NCBI RefSeq assembly: GCF_019279795.1
Contig: NC_056743.1
Coordinates: 1,785,224,839 to 1,785,288,838 of the forward strand
Source: Protopterus annectens
Lineage: Eukaryota > Chordata > Ceratodontiformes > Protopteridae
DNA: 64,000 nucleotides
Direction of reading: 5' to 3'
Each line of letters begins with the position of its first letter. The first letter of the stretch is position 1. The notes beneath the pieces are model-generated. The model did not search any database. It was not told where the DNA came from and saw only the letters and a list, made by a program, of their open reading frames with translations. Shown here one piece after another: positions 21,561 to 32,673 of the stretch. Made by a program: the position numbers and the translations under genes.

Positions 21561-23292
21561 ATGCTTACAGGTCCTTAATACGTGCTTTACAAGAGAACAG
21601 AATGTGGGGTGTTTGCTATGAAACAAGGATTGGTGCTTACATAGTGCAATCTACAGCTAACCAATGCATAAATGCTGCTCAGCATGCTAAACAGTTGCTC
21701 CTCATGTGGAGCAAAGCTATGGACAATATCAGAGGTAGTCTTTATAGAGAATACTACAACTTCTACTGATTGCATATATACAGAGCACCACTAACCAGTG
21801 CTGCATGAAGCGCAAACCACAAGCTTATACAGAAGCAAAAAAAAACATGTTTTAAACTAGCTATGCCCACAGACCAATCAGGTAAGCAGACAGTAAGCTT
21901 TCTACCAGGAATTCATAGTTCATATAGGTGAAATCAGCTCTTTCCTGCCATATGAGTGCAGACTTTAACCCTCTTAATGTAAAATGACTGGTTTGGAGCC
22001 CAAGTGCTAGGGAACCAAAAAATAGATACCTAAAAGCATTGAAAACAGCAGATATGTGTATTTAGAGCACTGCAATTGCTAGTGATGGGGTCAGTGCTAT
22101 GATCACATGGTACAGTACCCTAAACTTCTGCACACAGAAAGGCTGGAGCTAACTGGTGCTTTGTGTGAAGATCCACAAGACATCAGTAACTCTGGCCAAA
22201 TGAGTTAGCCAGAAAAAAAAAACCCTACACAGCTGTGCAGTTAGCACCATATTAGAATGCCCTGATTTTCTCTCTATCCTCTGTATGCACTTTGATGATC
22301 TCCTCAGTTACCATCTCAAGGGGGGCCCTTAGTCTAAATGGGCAAGTCAGACAGGTGTCAGGGAGAGGTTAGAGGGGAAGACTGAAGAGGGACTCCAAGG
22401 CATGGCTGATGGCAGTCATCATGAGGGACAAAAAAGTTACATTTGTGTAGTAGCCAGCTCTACTGTTGTACAGGGATAACAACCTGACTGCAACCCAGGT
22501 GACCAGCATGCAATTAGCAGCTGCAGCATCTGTTGTAAATGGTAGGAGAACAGAGGACGGACGAAAGTTTTGCCTGATCATTCTCTCTCTTCGGGGGGAG
22601 AACTAAGGATGACATATCTGCTAAAGGGCATGTCACATCTACAGTCTCATTGAGAGCAAGAGCTGTGATAAAAGGCTGGACTAAGATCTGTGGGCAGGCT
22701 TTGAGGCAGAACCATCCTTGGGCATGGGGTGGGCATGACCCAATGACAACATCATATGGCATGCTTAACTATTTAATGCAAGGTCAGCACATTGTGGGGT
22801 AGGACCACAACATGACATTACCCCAAATCCATGTGGCTGTAGCATCATTCCAGTATTCTCCTATGCCATTTACTTTGCTGATTGCGGGAGTAGTAGTAGT
22901 ACTATATGTGGGAAGGCTCATGAGAGATCCTGCCCCATCATGGTGAAACAGATAAACTTCAATGGCTACGTATGCCATTTTGTGATAGATCTTTCTGAGT
23001 GCACATGTATCACAAAAGTATAAGCTGCAGATCACTACAGACTAAAGCAGCAACAAAGCTGTATAGAAGTGGGGTGTAGACATACATCTGAATACACATG
23101 ACCTAAGTAAATGGCTGAGAGAGTGAAAGCCAGAAAAAAAAGATTGCATTTAAAGAATAAGAGATGAAAGATAAATCCATCACTCAAAGACAAAAGGAGA
23201 GCTGTCAACAGAGACAATAAAAGTGGCAAACCATATGTACCAGAAAAAGCAGTTGTAACAAGTGTCCATATCTGGAGGATGTGATGGTAGTA
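21561..23292. other. No recognised gene; possible CR1 5' flank then unassigned DNA
   Basis: About 21560-21770 may be 5' leader of the adjacent minus-strand CR1. The rest has several short open stretches on the minus strand but no domain I can name, no terminal repeats and no tRNA fold. Confidence 0.35.
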
Positions 23293-23533
23293 GACACCCA
23301 TGACATCAAGGGCACAAGTCACCCACTCACTGAAGGAAGATGACACCCATGACATCAAGGACAGAAGTCACCCACCCACTGAAGGAAGAAGACACCCATG
23401 ACATCAAGGACACAAGTCACCCACCCACTGAAGGAAGAAGACACCCATGACATCAAGGGCACATGTCACCCACGCACTGAAGGAAGAAGACACCCATGAC
23501 ATCAAGGACACAAGTCCCTACCCATTGAAGGAA
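23293..23533 (+). repeat. 49-bp minisatellite, about 5 copies
   Basis: Units start at 23293, 23342, 23391, 23440 and 23489, exactly 49 bp apart. Each starts GACACCCATGACATCAAGG and ends CACTGAAGGAAGA. The last copy is decayed. Confidence 0.9.
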
Positions 23534-24890
23534 GGATTGATAGACTACAGAATACAAGAACATAGACAGACTGCTGAATACTGAAATGGGATAAACTGGA
23601 TGAACAAATGCTATCCTAAAAGAAGAACACAAACACCAGAACAGCCTGAATACAGCAGACTATAGTGAGAGGAGTCACAAATGGACAAGTCTGTATCACA
23701 GAAGAAGGGGTAGAATATTAGAGCAGACTTGTAAATAATGCAGAATTTGTCAGAACAATAGGCAAGTGATGTACTAAAAATGCATAAAGGCAGAGGGATT
23801 AGTACTACACTGATAATCAGAAAAAATAGAACATGCTGTGGAGCAATAATTAGTAGGAGGTGGAGTGGGGTAAAAAGGCAGGAATGTTCAAAGCTGACAG
23901 ACACAGAAGGTCTTTTTGTCCATGTTCCAGATACAGCTGCAAATGAATCAAGATATTCTTAATGTATGATGGAGATAACATTATTCTATTCCAAACTCAC
24001 TTCAAAAAAGACCAAGAACTGAAATTATTAATGCATGGTGGAAATAATATTGTTCTAGACCAAACACTCCAAAAAAGACGAGGAACAGGAATTCTTAATC
24101 CATAATGGAGATCATACTATTCTGGACCAAACCCAAGAGAAGGGATTGTGCTGTATGTGGGTGAGGAAAGTGGGACTAGCAAAACGCCGTAGAATCTGAG
24201 TCCAAAAGAAATCATGACGGTGCTGTGAGTTAGTCCTGGTAACTATAGCTATGGTAACTTCACCTGCTGAAATACTGCACACAACAAATGACATGGGCAG
24301 AGCATTACAGTAAACTATTAGCTAAATGGTTAAAAGAGGGAAGAGGTAGTCCCAGAGCTGAAAATAAAACAGGATATTTTTATTTATTAAACACTATACA
24401 GTTTAAATAATGGTTTTATTGACCTGTTTGTAGTTTTAGCTCTTAGTAACATGCTAGAACTTTTTTAATATTGCAAAACCAGTCTTACATCTGTACTGTG
24501 CATTCTTTAATTTCTAAGACAAATATAAAATGTTATGTATTTGTAATTGTTTCTGAAGCAAAGGATCCAAACTGATTGAGAAAATATCTTTTCAACCATG
24601 ATCTTTGAGAAATACAAATAGCAAAAAAAGTGAAATATATGAAAAAAATTCAATGTGTCCAATTGTGAAGGTTTACAATGAGGTTTAGTACATTTACCCC
24701 TCACAATTAACATTTCCTATTCAGAGACCAGCCTACTGCAGGATTCCACCAAGAAGAAGTGGAGCACTGTGGTGGACTTTCTCTCTGTGGCCTATTGCAG
24801 ATGCAAATGAGGCATTCTGGGGGAGCAGCCTATGCTAATGAGCCATGCATTCTTCTCCTGGAAGTGCCTGTGGTAAGGCGTTTACTCACC
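23534..24890. other. No recognised gene; three diffuse ~70-bp repeats
   Basis: Near 23950-24135 a phrase of the kind 'TATTCTTAATGTATGATGGAGATAAC ... CTATTCCAAAC' recurs about three times (23953, 24028, 24090), suggesting an old tandem repeat. Otherwise unassigned. Confidence 0.4.
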
Positions 24891-24892
24891 CA

Positions 24893-25085
24893 AAAGAATA
24901 ACCATAGGAAAAATCCTTTACCATATCCTTGCTAACTTCAGGTCCCCCACTATGAACCAGGGAAACCATACCTCATACCTGAATTTGCTAAGAATCACAT
25001 ACCATTCAGCCCAATATCATACTCATGGGTGATGTCAACTCAGCCAAGAATTTCAGAGAATTACTCAATTACCTTAGCTGACTGT
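24893..25085 (+). mobile_element. CR1 endonuclease fragment
   Basis: Short stretch whose translation contains 'IILMGDVNSAKNFRELLNYL', corresponding to the GDFN block of CR1 ORF2 (minus-strand homologue near 20200). The preceding text CAGGTCCCCCACTATGAACCAGGGAAACC also matches that copy inverted. Confidence 0.55.
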
Positions 25086-25202
25086 ACTAATGAACAAAGC
25101 CAAAATTGCACATTCAAACCTTTCTTCTAGTGAGAGGTAAATGTTTCATATGTATGTGGTTGCAAGTGTCATTGTATGCAAAGAGATGAGTGACCTCAGA
25201 TG

Positions 25203-25205
<3 letters not shown>

Positions 25206-25291
<86 letters not shown>

Positions 25292-25328
25292 ATGTGTGTG
25301 CGTGTGTGTGTGTTTGTGTGTGTGTGTC
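25206..25328. repeat. (GT)n microsatellite
   Basis: About 120 bp of nearly pure GT with minor CA, GC and TT interruptions near its right end. Confidence 0.98.
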
Positions 25329-25566
25329 ACTGGGAGATTGAGTGTCTAATTTGCTGGTCACAGTAAGTATGTTAATTAGATGATGGGTAGAAAGCTATGT
25401 GTGTGCTGTGCAGAGATGAATGGGTGAGTGTGTCAGTAAGTGCATTTAGGTGGGGAGCATGTGTGTGTGTGGGTTTGTATATGCATGAATGTGTGAATGT
25501 GTGTGTGTGTGTGGGGGGGGTTGCCATGCCTCTACACTCCCCAAGACTAACAAGCAAATCCTGCAA

Positions 25567-25567
<1 letters not shown>

Positions 25568-25598
<31 letters not shown>

Positions 25599-26040
25599 AT
25601 TTGTTAACCGGGAAAGTCTGACTTGGAACTAGCCAATTTTCAGCAGAGGCCCGGGGAGAAATGTTCCAGATGCATGTTGGGGAGAACACTAGACACCGTG
25701 GATACTCTTTATAGCATACTCTTAAAAAGCTAATAGCACATTTTTGTTCAGCAGAAAACATGGAGGGGAACAGAAGACACCAGGAATACTCTTTATACTG
25801 TGCCTTAAAGATACTTAAAAAGTTAACACAGCAAGTTCGGCAGTACGAAAGACATGAGGAAAAGGAAACAATAGACACCAGGGATAATCTTTATATCATG
25901 TCCTAAAACAATTCAAAACCTGTGCTATTAGCACTCACAAACAATTCTTTAACAGAGCTTTAGTCCTTTTCACTACTACTAGATACCAGGAATATTCTTA
26001 CATATTACCTTTAGTCTTTGAGAATAAGCAAGTTAAGAGG
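25568..26040 (-). mobile_element. L2 3' end with internal degenerate repeats
   Basis: A (TTTA)n run and AACATTTGTTAACCGGGAAA at 25568-25620 match, in the same orientation, the 3' end of the L2 at 16.24 kb. The following 3' UTR carries about three diverged units, each with AGACACC and CTTTATA, at 25693, 25775 and 25873. Confidence 0.65.
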
Positions 26041-26072
26041 GGCATTTCAAACCATATATCCTTAGCACATAG

Positions 26073-26604
26073 GTTTGTAGGTTCAAAGGTAAGTACTAGG
26101 CTAGCTACCATTATCGGCCATTTTAAGCATAGCCAGTTATGGGCCATTTTAAGCATAGCCAATTATGGGCCATTTTAAGCATAGCCAATTATGGGCCATT
26201 TTAAGCATAGCCAATTATGGGCCATTTTAAGCATAGCCAATTATGGGCCATTTTAAGCATAGCCAAATTCCCTTTTATTGCTTGAATTAACCTATCCCAT
26301 TTGGTGTTATATTAGCCTTGCTCATCTCATGTTCAATAATTATATATTGTCCCTATTAAGAATAACTAGGATCATACCATCAACACTTAGAGGGAACACA
26401 TGTATGGGATAAAGCATTTAGGAATTGCCTGTCTCCATTAATAGTACAGGAAGCAGTCCTGGGGTAATTTTTTTGTTTCCCATCCATAAATTCAAGTTGC
26501 TCTTAAATATGGACAGGGATGAGCTTTGTTTTATGTTGCTGGGAAGTTTCTACCAGAGCAGCGGTATCCCCTGTGAGATAAACCTGTCCTTCCAAACTGT
26601 TCTG
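26073..26604 (-). mobile_element. CR1 3' end fragment
   Basis: On the minus strand the ORF2 tail 'NRTVWKDRFISQGIPLLW' is at about 26605-26550 and the 3' terminus CTAGCCTAGTACTTACC is at 26090. A 26-bp tandem array sits in the 3' UTR. The duplicated segment A starts inside this fragment at 26547. Confidence 0.7.
26116..26270 (-). repeat. 26-bp minisatellite in CR1 3' UTR, 6 copies
   Basis: Units start at 26116 and then every 26 bp to 26246, each with GGCCATTTTAAGCATAGCCA. The unit is the normal CR1 3'-UTR text (GGCTAGGCTTAAAATGGCC in other copies) repeated in tandem. Confidence 0.95.
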
Positions 26605-26760
26605 TTGATATAGCAGAAGAGGTTATGCTGAAGGCTGTTGATTCAAGTCCCCTGTAGACTGTATATTGGCAGACCATTGACAGTATATCAGAGCTGCAGT
26701 CTCCATGGCGTCAGTACACTTTCCACATTAGTGCTGTATTAAAGTACCTTGACTGATTAC
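26604..26760 (+). mobile_element. tRNA-derived SINE, second family (copy A, first)
   Basis: GATATAGCAGAAGAGGTTATG (A-box region) and GTTGATTCAAGTCCCC (B-box region) are followed by a body with CTGTATATTGGCA. The same body word follows the sequence at 27042. It is also present in duplication copy B at about 31377. Confidence 0.5.
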
Positions 26761-27040
26761 ATTAATGCATGTTTAACTGGAGACTTCAGTAGTGTAGGTC
26801 CCTCAGCAGCTTCAGATTTCATCCTACGCACTGGGTTTGCTGAAGGATTCAGGTTCTCTTATCATTCTTTTCTCATTTCTTCAGCCAAAGCCCAAAGGGT
26901 GTATCATTTGTCTTTCTGAGTGCAGTGCCCACAACAGTGTGATGTACACATTGGGGTAAGCGGCAGGTTCACTCTTTTGTTCTGCAGGTATGTGACACAA
27001 CCATAACTGTGTGTCTCACTACAATCTTTTCTTAGACTGC

Positions 27041-27160
27041 TGATATAGCTCAACATGTTAATGCCTTCTCTTTCACATCCAAGATAATAAAGGATATGGG
27101 CTTAAGCCCCCTATGGGTTGCATATTGGCACATTATTGTTAGAGTGCAGTCAGTATTTAT
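27041..27160 (+). mobile_element. tRNA-derived SINE, second family (copy A, second)
   Basis: GATATAGCTCAACATGTTAATG then GGGCTTAAGCCCCCTATGGG and TTGCATATTGGCA. The partner at 31816 in copy B keeps the better A box TAGCTCAGCATGTTAATG. The tRNA isotype is not clear. Confidence 0.55.
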
Positions 27161-27244
27161 TTTCTTTCCATTTATTTTACATTCATGTGTAACAGCTTCC
27201 AGACCAGCATGTCTGCCACCATCCAGGGCTATTACTACCACAAA

Positions 27245-27772
27245 TATCACAACTATTAGTAGTACAGGCAACAGTCCTGAGGCAAATTTCCTATTTCACA
27301 CCCATAGGTCTAAGTTGCACTTGAATATGGACAGGGATGAACTTTGTTTTATGTGGACGGGGAGTCTGTTCCATAGCAACAGTATCTTCTACAAGATATA
27401 CTTATTCTTCCAAACCATTCTGTTGATGTTACAGAAGAGGTTTACATCCCTGGAGAGAGTATTTCTGATATAATTTGATTTACTGATGTGCAGTAAATCT
27501 ATCACTAATGGGTCAGTTGGAGGATGCTTTGTATGCCAGACACAGGTCACCAGTTAGCAGTCTGTGGGATACTGAATACAGTGATAGGACTTTAAGTTGT
27601 TCCATGCTGGATATATTTTTTAGGCCTTGTAACTTTTAGTAATGTATCTCTGTGGGCATTCCAGTTGTTTTATGTGCCTGGAGGCATTATATTCAATTAG
27701 CCTAATGAGGGCTGAGTTGAGGGGAACAATGACATCCCTAGATCTAGACCTAATCCCATTGTTTATAGGCTC
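27245..27772 (-). mobile_element. CR1 RT C-terminus and 3' UTR (copy A)
   Basis: On the minus strand '[20 protein letters not shown]' and '[12 protein letters not shown]' (27750-27620), the thumb block of CR1 ORF2, lead to the ORF2 tail near 27330. The CA microsatellite abuts its 5' side. Confidence 0.7.
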
Positions 27773-27812
27773 AACACACACACAGACACACACACACACA
27801 CATACACGCACG

Positions 27813-27893
<81 letters not shown>
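27772..27893. repeat. (CA)n microsatellite (copy A)
   Basis: About 120 bp of CA with a short CGCACGCACGCA interruption near 27806-27818. Confidence 0.98.
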
Positions 27894-27895
<2 letters not shown>

Positions 27896-29800
27896 TAAAC
27901 AGAGGAGGGCTGGCCACAACCACACCCACACCATTTCTGAAGCCCAAGGAAAGTCAGAAGAGCATTGCATAGAATGTTCCAGGGTATGATGGGTCACTGT
28001 TATGAAGACATAGAGATGAAATATTTTTGGAGGTAATGTATGAATTCTTGCATACAAGTTTGTGTGATGAAGAAATTGTTCAGTTATAATGTAACTTTGT
28101 GAAAATAAAAGAAAAAGACAGCTAAAGATCTGGAGATGAGTAATGTTATACAACATTAGCCATAAAATTGTGATGAAAATATTACTCAAAGGTTTGAAGT
28201 AATTATCTATAAAGTGCTGTAGGAAGGGTATTAAAGGAAGAAATATGAATAATATGTTGGGAAGTATGTAGGAAGTAGTAGATAGTATAAATAAAGGGCA
28301 GATAAATTCAGAGTGAGTTACCACTCTCTCCTGTCCCAAATGAGGAGTTATAGAATTATAAACTAGATTCATTAATCTATGTCTTCATACTTTCACTTTC
28401 TATTCATATTCCTGTGTCAGACAGATCACTTACTTTATCCTCTCTCCCTGCTTTACTTTACTGTCACCCTAATTTCATTTGACCATAATCCTGTTTTCAT
28501 CTCTTCTGTGCATGTCGCTGCTTAAGCAAATGCCTCTTCTAAACTGTATTCGAATTGACATTTTATTGCATATTTATATTTATCCTTAATATCTATTGCC
28601 CATATCGTAGTCACTTCATGCTTACAAAAGTATTACTGTCATTTCTTTACTGTATATATGAGCACTCTCTCGTAAAATGTCATGTTTAGAATCACGTAAA
28701 TGGAGGTAAAAGAAATCGAACCCTGTACCTTTAACTACAGGAAGCCTATCACTAATAATTCAGACCCTTACTCCTCTGTGCTAATTGACAACCTTCTATA
28801 TCTATATTTATATCTAGATCTATATTGATAATGAGGTCTATATATCTAGCAATCGTGTATGAAAACTACAGTATTTCAGGGAACGTTTTGCTGGTGAAGT
28901 ATGGAAATATTTCAAGAAAGCTAGGCATCCAGAAGCAGAAGAAAGATGACACAGACAACTAGCAAATAGTATAATGAAATCATGAAAAAGCCCAATTGGA
29001 TCAAGTTCTGAGCATGTTTGTCAAATACTGCTAAATAAAAAGAGGAAAGAAAGATTTGAAAATATGTTGGAGTGCTAAGATTTTCTGTGAATGTTATTGT
29101 TAAATAAATTACCTGTAAACATATTATAGAGTAAGAAGAGCAGAAACATCATGTGTGTCCACTGTGGAAGAAACCGTAAACATTTCTTTATATCATGTGG
29201 AATGGCAAAAAGTTCTAGAATGATACAAAAATTAAGGCAGAAAGACGCACACTTGTAACACCACCCTTAAGTTGCACTGCAGTACCTGTAATGGAAACAC
29301 TAGGTGCAGGGATAGAACTCTCTAGGTCTGGCATCCTTCACAGAAATGCAATACCAGCTACAGATAGAGATGACAGGATAGAGCAGGTTCAGTTTTTCAA
29401 GGATCATCTCTTCCCATTAGCGGCAGTGAAGTAATACTTAGACCCTTGTTAGGGGTGTTTCACAAGCACCCAGTCAGTGCATCGACTCACGGGGAGGCAG
29501 ATAGAGACCTAGTGTTGTTTAACTCAGATTGTGCATCATCTGTGCCACAGAGCTGTTGCACAACAAACCAGAGATAACTGTGCATGATCCACAAGTTCAA
29601 AACTGCCGCAAAATAGATTCAAATGGTAAAGAGGTGGCAAAAGAATGGTTGGGGGATTTATAATAGTACAAAATAACAAGAAAATAGTGAAGAGCTATAA
29701 TATGAAGGTAAACACAAAGGAAAAGACAAGTAAAGACAAAATGTGAGCAGGTTAGTAACAAGACCTTAAAGAAGGAAATGGCAATATTACAGAAAGCATA
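27894..29800. other. Unassigned DNA in and after duplication copy A
   Basis: No domain recognised. Everything to 29513 recurs in copy B; 29514-29800 does not recur in the window. Confidence 0.4.
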
Positions 29801-29842
29801 ACTGACAGTGATGTGCAACTCAAGCACAAGCGTAAACTCATG
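29800..29842 (+). repeat. Single unit of the 43-bp satellite
   Basis: AACTGACAGTGATGTGCAAC and CAAGCACAAGCGTAAACTCA match one unit of the array at 34.29-36.83 kb. It lies directly before the broken end of the next CR1 fragment. Confidence 0.85.
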
Positions 29843-31319
29843 GGATAGTTATCTCTCCTTTAGGGGAGAGGGGTGAAGTTTGCACTGAACCTGTCTGCCA
29901 GTATGTTGGCAATGTCTGTGGGTTCAGTGATTTTGTATCATTTTGGACTAATTCTGAGCATATCTGGGAGTTTCCACCCAGGTTCCTAACATAGCTGAAA
30001 AAGGCCTTATGATTGTCTTTCGAATCCATGGCTATTTTTCTCTCAAAATTGGCCTTAGTTGATTTTATGAGTGCTCGTATTTTTTTACTAGTAATGATCA
30101 GGGTTGACTTCCCTTTTATGGATTTTGTTCTATCATGTAATAGCTTTCTCCTCTTATTGTAAAGTTTGTTAATGGCTGGGGTCCACCAGACTGGACGTTT
30201 GCCCTTGGTGGAAAGAGTCTTGGTTTTATTTGGCATTGCCTGATCCATGTAGTCCTGGTTGTGTTCATAGAAGGCATTTGTAAGGGCTTCCGCAGCTTGG
30301 GTTGTGGTTTCCACTGGCTCAGGGGCCTTGAAGGATACCACACCAGTCTTGAGTAGTGTGAAGTTTGCTTTAGAGAAGTTCTTCACTGTGGTCTTTTTTG
30401 TTTGGGGTGGGGTGGGATGTGGATTTCCAGTGAGATTAGTTTATGATCAGATCTCACCAATGAGGGATATACTTCCGGTGCGGAGCATTTTGTCCCCATG
30501 TTTGTGATAATGAGATCCAGTATATTTTCTCCTCTCGTGGGAACAGTGACTAGTTGTTCCATGGCATTTGAATTTATGAACTCCAGGAACCGGGCTAGAA
30601 AGTTAGGGCTTGAGTAATGTTCCCAGTCTATATTCGGGTAGTTGAAGTCACCCAATATGATGGTGTTTGGAGATACATTTATACCCCCCAGTGTCTTCAG
30701 GAAGGCTGTGTGGGGTTCCTGAGTTTGAGAGGGTGGCCTGTAGCATGCTACAAATTGTAGAGCAGTTTTTCCTATGGTTAGTTGCACCTGGATGGTTTCC
30801 GAAGCTTTGTGCGTTGCCACCAACCTGGAGGTGTGGGTATCCTTTATGAATATGGATACACCCTCCTTTTGTGGTGTGGTCCGGGTTTTGGGGCCGGAAC
30901 GCATGATATGAGGTAAAACCTGATAGTGCCGGGGTGCTCTCAGGAGCCTTGAAACAGGTTTCAGTTACAGCACAGACATCGATGTTCTCCATACTGAGAA
31001 GGGCCTTGAGTGCGTGCATTTTGAGATTTAGACTTCTGGCATTGAGCAGCATTACCCTCAGTTTCTTTCCATTTTTGTTTTCTAGGGTGGTAGGTTTAGA
31101 ATTTGAGCCTTGCCTAAAAAAGGCACTATGGGGGTGGCAAGAGCCTTAGCCAATATCCGGAATCCCAGGGGTGACAGGTGCAAGCCGTCCCTTGCGAAGC
31201 AGCGTGGCTTGTCAAGCATGTCATCCCAGACAGACAGACACTGGATCCCCTTTGAATGACACCAGAAATTAAGCCAATTGTTAAAGCTGATCATCTTGTC
31301 TCTATATTGTGGCATCATG
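29843..31319 (-). mobile_element. CR1-clade LINE fragment (ORF1 end, endonuclease, linker)
   Basis: Truncated on both sides. On the minus strand it has the esterase C-terminus 'ARDGLHLSPLGFRILAKALA' near 31190, 'MLLNARSLNLKMHALKALL' at 31052 and 'VCAVTETCFKAPES' near 30970. It continues with 'QFVACYRPPS' and 'IILGDFNYPNIDWEHY' (30740-30620), 'SLVRSDHKLISLEI' at 30450, and the linker to 'NHKAFFSYVRNLGG' at about 29990. This is the best-preserved CR1 endonuclease in the window. Its 5' cut at 31319 is exactly the start of duplication copy B. Confidence 0.85.
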
Positions 31320-32556
31320 TTTCTACCAGAGCAGCGGTATCCCCTGTGAGATAAACCTGTCCTTCCAAACTGTTCTGTTGATATAGCAGAAGAGGTTATG
31401 CTGAAGGCTGTTGATTCAAGTCCCCTGTAGACTGTATATTGGCAGACCATTGACAGTATATCAGAGCTGCAGTCTCCATGGCGTCAGTACACTTTCCACA
31501 TTAGTGCTGTATTAAAGTACCTTGACTGATTACATTAATGCATGTTTAACTGGAGACTTCAGTAGTGTAGGTCCCTCAGCAGCTTCAGATTTCATCCTAC
31601 GCACTGGATATGCTGAAGGATTCAGGTTCTCTTATCATTCTTTTCTCATTTCTTCAGCCAAAGCTCAAATGGTGTATCATTTGTCTTTCTGAGTGCAGTG
31701 CCCACAACAGTGTAATGTACACATTGGAGTAAACGGCAGGTTCACTCTTTTTTTCTGCAAGTATGTGACACAACCATAACTGTGTGTTTCACTACAATCT
31801 TTTCTTAGACTGCCGATATAGCTCAGCATGTTAATGCCTTCTCTTTCACATCCAAGATAATAAAGGATACGGGCTTAAGCCCCCTATGGGTTGCATATTG
31901 GCACATTATTGTTAGAGTGCAGTCAGTATTTATTTTCTTTCCATTTATTTTACATTCATGTGTAACAGCTGCCAGACGAGCATGTCTGCCACCATCCAGG
32001 GCTATTACTACCACAAACATCACAACTATTAGTAGTGCAGGCGGCAGTCCTGAGGCAAATTTCCTATTTCACACCCAGAGGTCTAAGTTGCACTTGAATA
32101 TGGACAGGAATGAACTTTGTTTTATGTGGACTGGTGTCCGTTCCAGAGCAACAGTATCCTCTACAACATATACCTATTCTTCCAAACCATTCTGTTGATG
32201 TTACAGAAGAGGTTTACATCCCTGGAGAGAGTATTTCTGATATAATTTGATTTACTGATGTGCAGTAAATCTATCACTAATGGGTCAGTTGGAGGATGCT
32301 TTGTATGCCAGACACAGGTCACCAGTTAGCAGTCTGTGGGATACTGAATACAGTGATAGGACTTTAAGTTGTTCCATGCTGGATATATTTTTTAGGCCTT
32401 GTACCTTTTAGTAATGTATCTCTGTGGGCATTCCAGTTGTTTTATGTGCCTGGAGGCATTATATTCAATTAGCCTAATGAGGGCTGAGTTAAGGGGAACA
32501 ATGACATCCCTAGATCTAGACCTAATCCCATTGTTTATAGGCTCATCACACACACA

Positions 32557-32600
<44 letters not shown>

Positions 32601-32620
32601 GCGACGCACGCACGCGCCAA

Positions 32621-32673
<53 letters not shown>

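Larger units (their letters stand above)
26547..29513 (+). repeat. Segmental duplication, copy A (~2.97 kb)
   Basis: Matches 31320-34291 base for base except for scattered substitutions and a few small indels; the offset is 4773 at the left end and 4778 at the right. It begins at GTTTCTACCAGAGCAGCGG inside a CR1 3' end and ends at AGAGACCTAG. It contains two SINE-like sequences, a CR1 piece, a CA microsatellite and about 1.6 kb of unassigned DNA. On the right it continues into sequence absent from copy B. Confidence 0.95.

Noticed and set aside
21467-21769. 100-codon open frame on the plus strand
   Set aside because: Antisense to the CR1 ORF1 start and leader; no domain in this frame.
22369-23035. 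Cluster of minus-strand open frames, considered as a DNA-transposon protein
   Set aside because: No nuclease or Myb-like motif could be recognised, and no terminal repeats were found.
27620-28372. 250-residue open frame on the minus strand (and its twin at 32392-33150)
   Set aside because: Much of it is a (VC)n run from the CA microsatellite fused to CR1 and unassigned DNA; not a gene.
29145-29230. C-x2-C...H-x4-C pattern (CVHCGRNRKHFFISC), also in duplication copy B
   Set aside because: Knuckle-like spacing but only ~35 codons open, no neighbouring domain; too short to call a gene or element.
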